A DNA stretch of 64,000 bases, from positions 1,676,501 through 1,740,500 of the forward strand of contig JARWIR010000005.1 in assembly GCA_029959085.1 (NCBI GenBank). Direction: 5' to 3'. The notes below the pieces were generated by a model. That model did not search any database, had not been told where the DNA came from, and was given only the letters and a program-made list of their open reading frames with translations. Positions 33,801 to 45,119 of the stretch are shown in pieces; position 1 is the first letter of the stretch, and every line of letters begins with the position of its first letter. The stretch comes from Nemophila menziesii. Its lineage: Eukaryota > Streptophyta > Magnoliopsida > Boraginales > Hydrophyllaceae. The translations under genes and the position numbers were made by a program.

Positions 33801-36199
33801 TGATAATTTTAATTTTATATTAATTACATATGGATTTATTTTTCTATGTCGATTAGGACATGATACTTACATACATAGGCCGACACAAACTTTTGTTCCC
33901 CAAAAAACATGGTCGAAGAATTTGAACCTCGAGTATGACTAAGGATAACATTATTGACTTATTAAATTATTATCTAATTCTTCTTGTTAATCTAATACAC
34001 TTGCTTAAGGAGAGTTAGGTCTTACAATTATATACTTGTAAGGTTCATGTATACATGGAACTTGAAAATACTAAAAATACAAACACTTGTGGGATATACT
34101 AAAAAGGTTTTAATTCATAAAATAGTCAAACAAAATCATACAATAGTAATATAAGCATAACATACAATAATTTATAGAAATCCTTAAATCATTATATTAG
34201 AATCTTACAAAATAACATATACGGATAACAACTCTCGCCAAGCGATATTTAGCTACTCATGAAAATGGAGATGGTGATTATCCACATAACATAAGTAATT
34301 CAATTTTTCCTTCTATATATTTTCTCTTCAGAAATATGGCTTTTTCTTCTCATTAACATATTCACCTAATCTGACTATCAATTTCCCTCACTCATATTTA
34401 ATTAGGATAAGTAAATTAGGGTAAAATAACTAACAAATATGTATATAATATTTAATTTACTAATTAATTTATGTTAATATTATCTTTTCAGTCTTCTGTT
34501 CTTATTGGATTATTTTATTCTTGGACTCCTCTAAAACTAGACTACTTTATTTCTTGGACTCTCTTTCTTTCAAACATATGAATTGTGACCATATGCTTTA
34601 TGAGGGCCAGATTTTAAGCTTCTCTTATCCCACTTGGTTGATCCAAGTAGGTCCTCCTTTAGTATGATACTGTTTCCCCCTTTTTCAGTTCTAGTAGTTG
34701 CTGAAATTCTGCTTCCCTGGTCCATCTTGAGTCATCTTATTTTGGCTCGAGGCCCGGTCATCTATTTATCTTCTGAAAGTTACTAAAAATGACAATTTCC
34801 TAATCCGACTACAAAATCACCCTTTTAACCTTGTTTCTCCAAGGGTTTAAAATTTGATTTATACTTGTAAAAACTGCAATAATACCATATAACCTATAAA
34901 ATCAAGATAAAGTGTCCTAAATATTTGGCATCTCTACCTTATTATCTAGACATATATACATCTCTTTGTTTGCTAAGAAAGCTTGGAAAAGATGACGGTG
35001 TTGCAGTTATGTGTGCGTTGCAGACAAAGTTGCATACGTTTTTGTTTTTTCATCAAGCATGGTCTGTAATGATTCAATATGAAGTTCCGATGTGGTACAT
35101 GGTTTTAATATTTCATATGTATATTGGTGTCATGGAGAAGAAGTGTCATTGATATGGCTTATGTTTTCTATTTATGAAGTGAGTTAATGGATGTAGATCA
35201 AAAGTTGGTTTAAATTGGGGTTCAGATGTCTTCCATGATTGATATGGTTTGTGTGTCGTTAAAGGTAGTTAATGCTTCAGTGTTTTTTTGGCGTAAATTA
35301 ATTTCATGGAGGAGAAGGTATGTGAAAGTATGAGAGAAATAAGCATGTTTTGATGATGGTGATGTTGTCCAATTTGTTTCTTTTGTTATTTGTAATAGTA
35401 TTTGTTAACATTATGTATATGTTGGCACATAGCCAATTTTAAAGCTTGTTTTAATGAAAAAAATCCTTAAGTGATTAAGTGCTAAGTAACTGATTATGAT
35501 ATCTCTATTTACTCATCATATAATGCATCATTGTTTAGCAAAATACTTTAAAAAATATCCTTTATGTCCTCCATCTTTGACTCACTAAATCTTTAACTTT
35601 ATCCTATACTTATAGAGGTCATAAATCATTGTGAGTTGCATTCAGGTCTTGATTTTAATTACACGCTTGCTCATTGATACATTGTAATATTTTCCTTGTT
35701 TAGATCATTACCATTCAAGCATCTTTACTTAGGCAAAAACATGTTTAATTCAATAGCATTCAAATTTTCATTTTGGGTATAACTTTTTAGATGTTGAGAT
35801 TTGTCTCTCAGGTTGAACTAACAAGTTTTGAATTGTCATTTCTATCAACTTTTGTGTTTTAAACTTTTTAATTTGAGTATTGCATCTAATTGTAAAAAGA
35901 ATTGTGCCAAATTGTCAAAATCATTTTTGCGCCAAAGATATCAATGTGATTTGGCAACCTTGAACTTCCTCGATCAGGATGCCGATCCAAAATCGGACCC
36001 GTTTTGAGATAGAAAACGGGATAAAGTTTTACTAAAGACGACGCCGTATTATATGCTCCAGAAATTATGACCGTCGAACCAGAGTTTCCATATGGAAAAT
36101 AAGTGTTGGAGAACAAATCATGTGCCCATTTTATGCAAAACGATAATGCCGATGCCGTTTTTTTTATCATGATCCATCAACTTAATAGAACTATTACGG
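33801..36199. other. Intergenic region with no recognised gene
   Basis: A 75-codon frame at 34925-35152 (plus) and a 94-codon frame at 35886-36170 (minus, containing LYPVFYLKTGPILDRHPDRG) show no family I recognise. The minus-strand one has a less AT-biased composition than its surroundings (about 35940-36130) and could be a decayed exon. Confidence 0.35.
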
Positions 36200-37310
36200 A
36201 CTTTCTTTTACTATAAATTAGAGCTTTTTCAAGACATTATTTACCTCTTTCACACAAATTTTCACTGCTATCTTTCTATTATCATTCAAGAGGTCTTATG
36301 TGACTCTTAAAGTTTTAATCATCAAATTATTAGCTTTATCACTATAATGGTGATCTTCAACTCAACAAGGAATTCAATCAACTATTATGTTTCTATCCAC
36401 TAAATCAAGGAGCTCTACTAAGTATCACATTTCCATCTACTAAAATAGAAGATCAAACTTAAGCTTCATATCAAATATATTCTCAAGGAGAGGAACTTGA
36501 AACTCAAATTCAAATCAACTCACCTAGGATTCTATAATCCTAATATTTGCTCGCTAAGGAGTATATTCATTTGCTTGTAATATTATCATCTAGCCACTTA
36601 GGGTTTTAGTCTTGCTATACATTAAGAAATAGGGAGTTTAGAGCTTAAAATTAAACCTTGTAAAATCTATCGGGTTGTGATTTAATAGGTAAATGTCTTC
36701 AGAGTTTTTAGGTTGTGGTTTAGCCTAGAAGAACATCTTTGTATCGATTCATATCTTAGCCGTAAGAGATATGGATGAGCTTAGGGGATAAGATTTAAAG
36801 TCCTAAGGTCGCTATTTTAGGAAGTGGATGTAGCTAAACCGAACCACTATAAATGCTTGCATAATATCTTTCCCTTTTCTTTTACTTATCGCAAGTATTT
36901 CGTTTATTTACTTGCTTATCAAACATAGACTCGTTTTTGTTTAAACCCTTGGTGTTTGATTAAAAGTATTAAGTGTTCTTAAGTTTGACCTTAGGGTTTT
37001 CACTAAAACTAGAAACTTAGATTCTCCTTATCTCCTTTGATAGATAATCCATTAGGTATACTTATCCTAATTTTAGGTCTATTATAAGTTTTCTATCTTT
37101 CTTGAGCCATTGACTCCCTACCATCTTTAGATAACTACTTAAATATTCTAACACTTAACTTCCATATTCAACAAACTTTTAAGAACACCTTTATGTATCC
37201 TTGTTTAAGATTTTGCCTTATAGCTTAGTTTAATCTCATCGATTATGAGTATTTGATGTTTAATTAGGCATGAATTAAATTAGAGTTCTATTCACCCCCT
37301 CTCTGACTAA
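36200..37310 (+). mobile_element. Possible Ty1-copia LTR remnant
   Basis: The segment carries phrases common in plant Ty1-copia LTRs. GTGGATGTAGCTAAACCGAA followed by CCACTATAAA lies near 36825-36852. At the right edge, AGAGTTCTATTCACCCCCTC (37281-37300) resembles the end of LTR plus primer region in SIRE-type elements. No target duplication, internal genes or defined left end were found. Confidence 0.35.
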
Positions 37311-38769
37311 CATTATAAATTTATCAAAATCAGAGAATTAATGTGTTTCATCTATTTTTTATATCTTTAATGATTATTATGTTATTTATAAGATTTTATT
37401 TAACATGATCATTTTTTTTTCAATTATGAAAATAAAACCAATTCCTATGATTGAAACGATTTATATTTAACTCAAAACCACTGAAATATGTTTTTTTGTT
37501 TCTAATATTTTATGAATTAGTTACAACTTTTATAAAATTTATGAAAAGAACGAGCATATATGTAAGTTTATACTTTGTGCTAATCCTTAATCTATGGCAA
37601 AGCCAAACCACAATAACATGATCAAGAGTAAAACACGAGCTCCAAATGACACTAGCCCAAAGCCTACCTGGCTCCGCCGTCCTACAGGAGTCATAAGGGG
37701 CTGCATCAATAGTTGTCTATGGTGCACCGTAGATCAATTGTGGTACATCTCATACACATGGTGCGAACCTGTCGAACCACTTTGCAAGCCTTTTTACACA
37801 AGATCCTTACACATTTTACGAAAGACTCTACTAAAATAATAAATAACTCTGTTTTCAGTAAAAAAAGTTTTATTACGTTGAATTGTCATAAGGTTCAATC
37901 TTAACATCTCATGAGTAATTCATAATATTTTTAACGACTAAAGCAGTAGTGACCTTTATTAGTAGAGTTTTCATCACTGGCTCTTCATGTTTTGATAATT
38001 GAATTGTCTTTTAAATGTAAGGTAAATGATTAACTAACTAGTTTTATATGAAATCTAGGCAGATCTAAAGAGGTGGTAGAAGATGTAGTTTTCATTTATC
38101 TCTAGGCGCAATTCGCATTCATTCATTTTTTTGTTTGATAATAACGTCAATAAAAAAATATTGATCTCATTTCGAGAAAAACTTAATCCCCCAACTTTTG
38201 AGATTAAGTTTTTTAATGATATTTTGTTCCTATTGAGTAATAATTCCAAATTTGTCCTTGATGCATGCAACATTTATGATAATAATACGTGGTTTTGCAG
38301 GGATGCAGAAAGTGAATTTGAGTTAAGCCCTTTGTTATAGGTTAAAATAGCAAAGTCAGGCTGTATGCCTATTCACATGGAGGCTACTTCGCTCAAGATA
38401 TATGAACCAGTGAAGGATGTTGTGGAATGTGAGATCGGTCTCATAAGGATTCAAAAGAATGTGAGGATATACCGAGTAAGATGATGTTTAGAGACATTCT
38501 ATATATTCGAGAGGTTAATGCGTGTGCATATGTGATGACAAAAAACAGTTTATCATCAGGATTGGGACTAGTATAATAAAGAGAGTCTTCGACCGACTTG
38601 AGGGTACTATCACTAGATATACGAGTAGATGGTATACTCGTAGAATCATTTTGAACAAGCAATGAGAAGTTTTGTAAAAAATATTTACCGCTCAGATTTA
38701 TGATTTTTTTAATTCAAATTAACTTATTATATCAGTTTATTCAATACCTCAAATAAAATTAATTAACCT
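37311..38769. other. Intergenic region with no recognised gene
   Basis: AT-rich. A moderately GC-rich island at about 37630-37800 has an open frame (81 codons from 37594) without recognisable motifs. Overlapping frames at 38055-38340 are also unassigned. Confidence 0.35.
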
Positions 38770-38879
38770 GTTGGGATTAGTTTACTGGCCAGGACCTTGT
38801 TTATCTAATCTAGTGGTGCAGGTTTGAACCGAGTCGATGACTCTGAATCCAAAGTGAGTCTCCTAAGTCCTATGTAACA
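38770..38879 (+). mobile_element. Short tRNA-like SINE, plus-strand arm of inverted pair
   Basis: An A-box-like GATTAGTTTACTGGCC and B-box-like GGTTTGAACCG lie at tRNA-like spacing, ending TATGTAACAAAAT. It is about 80 percent identical by eye to the complement of 38947-39052. It is a different family from the SINEs at 18941 and 31659, though both contain the phrase TGGCCAGGACC. Confidence 0.65.
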
Positions 38880-38946
38880 AAATAAATTAATTCTACACAA
38901 AAATTTGAAGACAACATATTTGACACTTCACTAAAAGGCTTTTTTT

Positions 38947-39052
38947 TGTTACATAGAAGGGCCACTTTTGGAATCGGAGTCATTGACTCGGTTTGAACTT
39001 GCACCACTAGATTGGATGACCAAAACCCTTGGCTAGTGAGCTAATCTCAACT
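38947..39052 (-). mobile_element. Short tRNA-like SINE, minus-strand arm of inverted pair
   Basis: On the minus strand: GATTAGCTCACTAGCC (A-box-like), AATCTAGTGGTGCAAG, TTCAAACCGAGTC (B-box-like) and the end CTATGTAACAAAAAAAA. It faces the plus-strand copy 67 bp away, so the pair forms a large inverted repeat. Confidence 0.65.
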
Positions 39053-39489
39053 GATTTCTATACGTAATTGTTCAGCTCTTATAGTAATACTTTTTATATT
39101 AATATTACTTGAAATATATGAGGTCTTACTATGATAGTACTTTTTTTTTTATCTTTTTTACTACCTTATTTAAGTAGAGGGATAAATACAAGCATTATGG
39201 AATCTGCCTATCCATCGTTCATTAGTTTAATTTTGGTGATGTTCATGTTAATCTGTCACTACACACCAATACTAATTGATCAATGTATACAATTATTTGT
39301 TGTATTGGTTGAGTTTTTGAACTTTTTAGTATATGTGTTTAGTTTTAAAAAAATGATACAATTATTTACTTCTTAATACACACATGTGATTAGAAAGTGT
39401 CTATGAAGTGATAGTGAAACCCTTATCTACTAGAATCTTTTGTAGTATTCTTGAGTGCTATAATATGTTTAAATCGATTTACGGTACTG

Positions 39490-39620
39490 CGGAGACTTGT
39501 AATCCGTTTTTTTCTTTGTTAGCCACAAAGATAATAGAATAACTGATTGGATCGCCAAACAAAAACTTGTTGGAAAACTGTTTAGCGACTCGAGATTTCC
39601 TATTCCTTCTCAATTTTAGC
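39490..39620 (+). pseudogene. LINE RNase H C-terminal remnant
   Basis: One frame reads FVSHKDNRITDWIAKQKLVGKLF and ends at a stop near 39618. This is the final helix of a plant LINE RNase H domain (compare WVAKQELLSTLFG at about 18265 in the LINE at 14790). Only about 130 bp is recognisable. Confidence 0.65.
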
Positions 39621-40038
39621 TTAATTTTTATATTTGATAAGAAATTATACGGTATCTGGTAATTTAATACTCAACATTATTATGTTATTTAATATATTTA
39701 AGCAATTAAAAAAAATTAAAGATTATAAATATAACCAAATGAAAAAATGCACATGCATACCACACAAATTGGAAGTGGAGCACTTTGATAGTTTTCACGT
39801 GGTGATCAAATAGCTAGATCCGCCCATTGAATTTTCACAAGATTCACTCACTAGGTGACATATACTATGTTCATGTGAATGAGAGAGAGGAGAGGTTCCA
39901 TTCCATCTGCAAGTTTAAAGTCCTTGACTGCATCCTCTTGTAGTTTGAACCTGTGGACCGTAATAGTTTAATTCCTCGAAACCTTTCATGTGAACTTTGA
40001 CTTTAGTTCTTCTTTCATTACTTAAATTTTACGGTCTC
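39621..40038. other. AT-rich intergenic stretch
   Basis: No gene recognised. Confidence 0.4.
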
Positions 40039-40041
40039 TTA

Positions 40042-41124
40042 CAGCATGACCAATGAGGTCTTTATTTTAGGTCTTTAAATCTAGATTTGAAGACACAATT
40101 TTAAAGATTCATTGTTTAAATCGGGTCTTTAAATTATGAGTAATGATATTTGTCACATTTTTTGTATCACCCTTTTATCACCTCCTACGTATATGCCTAT
40201 ATGGATCAATGAATTGATTTCTCTATCCTATTAAATTTTTCTCTATCTTTTATTCAAAGAAATTAATACATATATATAGAAGGGTGATAAAAGAGTGACA
40301 TGAAAATGGGTGACATATATTATTACTCTTAAATTATTGTCAACACCAAAGGTTTGGTTTTAAATATGAGTTTTTATATAAAAAATACTAATAATTATAT
40401 ATATTATTTTAATTTCATAATTTATATTAATAAATTAATTTAATATTAACTAATTTTATATAGGTAATAATTTTTTTATTAATATTCAGATGTAAAAAAA
40501 ATAAATTTGGATACATATTTAAAAATTAAATTTAAAAATTGGCTAAAAAGTTAAATTTAATTTAAAAATTATATTTTAAATTTAAATATGATATTTAGTT
40601 TAATATATTTGACGTCATATTTATTTTATATCATTTATCATTTATATAATTTTAAAACTAAATTTTTTAAAAATCTCATTAAATAAATAAATTATATTAC
40701 CTATATAATTAAATAAAAGATATAAGATAATTCATTAATCACTTAAATCTATACTATTTTAATTTATTTAATCACTCTAATTTAATTTATTTTTTAATCA
40801 ATTAATTAACTATTTAATTTTCTTAATACAAAATTAATAAATTTTTCTAATTTACCATATATTGATTTTTCTTTCTTTTGATGACCTATAAATAAATCTA
40901 TTTTAATTTTTTATTTTACCTTTTTTATATTAAATCTACACCTTGTGTAATTTGACAAAATGTCAAATATGTATACATCTAGCTATATTTGACAAAATTT
41001 ATACATATTGAGTCTCTATCTCTATATGTGGAGAGTCTTCAAAAACACCATTGGTGTTGCTTTTTAATCTATTTTAACTTTTAGGTCTTCAAATTTAACA
41101 TTTGAAAACCCATTGGTCTTGCTC
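40042..41124. mobile_element. Harbinger-like non-autonomous element (1083 bp)
   Basis: The left end CAGCATGACCAATGAGG and the complement of the right end GAGCAAGACCAATGGG are imperfect inverted repeats. TTA flanks both ends (40039-40041 and 41125-41127). The interior is extremely AT-rich and non-coding, and carries a nested MITE. The superfamily follows from the TTA flank and the GAGCA--ACCAATG-type end, and is an inference. Confidence 0.7.
40138..40328. mobile_element. Nested MULE-type MITE (191 bp)
   Basis: The ends GAGTAATGATATTTGTCAC and (complement) GAGTAATAATATATGTCAC match at 17 of 19 bases. The exact 9-bp duplication TTAAATTAT flanks it (40129-40137 and 40329-40337), the size made by Mutator-type transposition. 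It lies inside the Harbinger-like element and is therefore younger. Confidence 0.9.
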
Positions 41125-41211
41125 TTAGATACTAGCTCTTTGTACAACATTTTATCTAGGTCGGTTTGGTGAAGATCCAGGGAAAGAAAAAAGAGAAAAT
41201 TCATTTTTAGG

Positions 41212-43945
41212 TTTTTTTTTTAACAAGAAACCTCATAAAACTATTTATAACTATTACAAATATTAATTAACAATATATTAGACGTGATAAGAGAACGAAT
41301 CTTCAATTTAGATAGATATATATTTCCTCTCGTGCATTTTGCCAAAACATACACAGTAGAGAGTTATATCTTCTATCAATATGGGCGACGTTCCATAAAG
41401 AACCTTAACCTAACAATTTTCTAACTTATGAAAGAATAGTTTTAAGACTCCAACGGAGCCCGGTCATACCCGAAATTCCTTGAATTAGCTCAAGGTTGTC
41501 AGAGTAAAAAAGAAACTCTCTGACTAAGGAGGTCCTTACTTAACCCCATAACCATAATTAAGGCCCAAGTTTCACCTTCGATAACTTTATTGATTTTACA
41601 GCGAATATTAACCTTTCTAGAGATTGTTCCTTCTTTGTCAACACCAATAGCAGCGATAGCAACAGGTTCTTTATTCGTAGTAAAAGAGACGTCACACATC
41701 CAAATTATATCAGCCTCATCATCAAGTGTAGGGTTATTAACTTGATTATTATTATTATGATTACTTCGCTTGTGCTCACTTTTCTTCCAATCATTGTAAG
41801 GACCAAATAATCTAGTAATTAACTCTTTGTACTTATTCAAAATATTACCAACACACCAATTTGCACCTTCATGAAAGCATTTCATTCTTTCCTTCCACAA
41901 GTTCCACACTATAATCATGATATACGCCGTGACCTGTTTAGCCTCCCATCCATTCTCAGAATAATCCTGGATAATCTTCCGAAACCAATCCGAAAAAGTA
42001 CCATTAAAATCCTTATCAATCTTAACCTGAAAAGGAGATAATGCCCAAACTTCCATAGTAAGTGGACATTTGAGCATTAAATATTTAACATCTTCATTTT
42101 CTATCTCACACCATTCACAAATATCATTATTAATGCATTTCTTCTTTCTAGCATTAGTTTTGACTGGTAATGCATTATTACAAATTCTCCAGCAATTTTT
42201 TTTAATACGACCCGGAACATTAGTTTTCCATATACTATCCCAGATACTATTATCATTAACTTCACCCATAATAGAAGTTTGAGTTTCAAAAGCAAGTTCA
42301 TCATTAACAAGAGTGTGATATCCGGATTTAGTTGAATACTCCCCATTTCTACTATAAGGCCAAATTCATCCTCAATCTGACATCTTGGGATTTTAATGAT
42401 AAATTGAGCAACATCTTGTGGAAATAATTTATAAATAAGCTCATTATTCCACCCAAATCCTGAATTATCAAATAACTCATATATATAATTAACTGAACAA
42501 TTATTAGGTTTTTCCAGATAAATACCTTTACTAAGCCAACGATGATTCCAAATATTAATATTCCTTCAATTACCAATTTTCCAAATCATATGTTTTTTCA
42601 GAAATTAAAGTCATTTAAAAATGCTCGCCCAGCTCCAATATCGTCTTTTAACTAGTTTAGTCTCCCACAATATTGCATTCCGGAAAATATATGGCTTTAA
42701 GAATTTTATAAGCAAATGAATCCGGATTATTAAGAAGTCTCCATGATTGGTTAGCTAACATATCCATATTCATTTTATAAAATTCTCTAAACCTTAATCC
42801 ACCAATTTTCTTTGATCTCGACAACTTTTTCCAATCAACCCAGTAAATTTTCTTTTTGCTTCTTGCATCCCACCAGAAATTTGCAACAATGTTTGATAAT
42901 CTTTTACATAAAATCTTCGGAAACTCAAAAATCGACATAGCATAATTTGGTATTGCCTGTAACACCGCCTTAATAAGGACTTCTTTCCCACCTTCAGATA
43001 ATAATGAAGCGATCCAACTAGCAGATTTGGCTAATAATCTATTTTTAATATAATTAATATTTTCACTCTTAGATCTTTTAAAGGTTAGAGGTAACCCTAA
43101 GTACTTACAATATTAAGTCGTTGAGAAATTTCCATTTTCATCGATTTAGGAGTATTTTTACAAAATAAAATAGCTGACTTACGTAGATTAACCCTTTGAC
43201 CCGAAGCATTACAGTAGCCTGCAATCAAATTCTGAAACGTCTCAATACTCGTAGAGTTAAGATTAATAAAAAATAATGCATCATCTGCAAAAGAAAGGTG
43301 TGTTAATTTTGGACAATGTCTAGTAATTGTCACCCCCTTAATTGATCCTTCTTTACAGTGAAAATTAATGAGGCTAATTAAACTCTCAGTGAGAAGTGAA
43401 AAAAGTAAAGGGGAAAGAGCATCTCCCTGTCTAAGTCCTTTTTCTGGTTTAAATTTTTCATACGTTGTCCATTGAATTTAACTTGAAACGAAACTGAAGA
43501 AATACAGTTCTGCACCCAGCTAATCTACTTTTCACAAAAACCTAAAGCGTGTAACGTTTTATAAAGAAAAATCCAATTAACCTGATCATACACCTTTTCC
43601 ATATCAATTTTAACTGCACCATAAAGTCTCTTTGACTTTCTTTTTATATTTAGAAAATATGATACTTCATGAGCACCAATAATATTATCTTGGATGTTAC
43701 GACCTTTAATAAATGCAGATTGCGTTGGCGATATAAGTAAATCCATGAGCGACTGTAGCCGAGAAGCAAGAATTTTGCTAATAATTTTATAACAAAAATT
43801 AGCACACGAAATAGGTCTATAATATTTTATAGACTCTTGAGAAGAACCCTTGGGAACCAAGTGAAAACTGAATCATTAATCTTGCTAATATCCATATTCG
43901 AACCAAAGAAATCTTTAACAAGTCGAAAAATGTCATCCTTAATAA
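41212..43945 (-). pseudogene. L1-type LINE ORF2, 5'-truncated, minus strand
   Basis: Read on the minus strand. The RT begins near 43945 and includes IKYYRPISCANFCYKIISKIL, TQSAFIKGRNIQDN and VKIDMEKVYDQVNW (motif A Asp present). LSFADDALFFINL (about 43290) is the intact FADD site. 'ILCKRLSNIVANFWWDARSKKKI' lies at about 42910. The zf-RVT reads IWDSIWKTNVPGRIKKNCWR (about 42250-42190) with CEWCEIENEDVKYLMLKCPL. An RNase H start, WMCDVSFTTNKEPVAIAAIGV (about 41700-41640), continues past a frameshift near 41500 as SDNLELIQGISGM, ending near 41330. A poly(A) tail lies at 41221-41212. Several frameshifts disable it. ORF1 and the endonuclease are missing. Confidence 0.88.
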
Positions 43946-45119
43946 TCTTTAACAGGCCGTTTTGGGTTAATCACAGTATTTCAGCCCATTTTTTGCAAAA
44001 AATAGCCCCCGGGTCCAGCCCATGGGGTCTGTGTTTTGTTCCTATGCGTGAGATTTGTAAATGTGGTAGGGTGCGAAACCCCAGGGGTTGTACCCTAGGG
44101 TACAGTTAATGGTTTCCGAATAATGTATTTCCCGAAATTTTGATATGGACATAATTGGTCCCTCTTATACCTTAACATGGACAACACCTAAAAATATGAG
44201 GACTAATAATGCAACTAAATAAAAAATTAATTCACACAAAAAAATCAGTTAACATAAGTTAAAATAAATTTAGGTCTGTGGGTACAATCAGATACAGATT
44301 AATGAAATGAACAGAAAAACGAATTAGAAGAAAAAAGAAAAGGATAAAGTTAGATAAAAACACAATTGAAAATTAAAACTAGATCTTATTTAGAACTATT
44401 TTTTAACTAGATTTTATAAAATAATTTAAATGAAATCTAGACTTTTATTTGTATATTTTTTTTTTTAAATCTATAATATAAAAATAATTATTTACAACTA
44501 GCATAATTGACTAGTAGGAGGAGTCAATACAACGTGATCCTAGACTATCATCCTCTAAATTTTTTTGGCTAGAAGTGAATTCATTTTTTTTTCTTTTATT
44601 GGTCGAAAGCTACAAGTGATTTGTATCGATTCTTTCTGGAAGAGAAAATCTCCACCACTTTCAATATCAATTTTCTAAAACAATTCAGGCCTTTCTCAAT
44701 TTATCATAACTTATTTAGTTGATTTTGAGTACTGTCCATGGAAGCCTACTCATCAATATGGCCCCATGATAAAAAAAAAAAAATAGACATTAACTCGTCA
44801 AAATTTCCAAAAAACTTTGTACAGTTGATATAACGTTTTTGAAAAAGTATGAGTAAGGAGGGGTATTACTTAAAAATATATTCTAAACATTATCAATGAT
44901 ATGGCAGTTAAGAGAATTCAATCATGAAAGATTATTTTTCATCTATCATATATTAGTAGCGGTAACTTTCCCTCTCTCTTTCTATTTTTTTCGATTTTAA
45001 ACTTCTTGAGCCATTTAAGGGATTTAAGAGCCATTTAAGGGATTTAAGATAGTACTCATCTCTTTTTTAATACTCAACCATCATGTCATATCCTCTAAAG
45101 TACTCTAGTAAAAATACAC
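43946..45119. other. Intergenic stretch between two LINEs
   Basis: A GC-richer patch at about 43995-44105 (GCCCCCGGGTCCAGCCC, CCCAGGGGTTGTACCCTAGG) is possibly an element end. The rest is AT-rich. A 22-bp phrase around GAGCCATTTAAGGGATTTAA is directly repeated at about 45009 and 45029. No gene was recognised. Confidence 0.4.

Noticed and set aside
34925..35152. Small protein-coding gene
   Set aside because: Short frame in AT-rich DNA with no motif, upstream signal or homologous neighbour.
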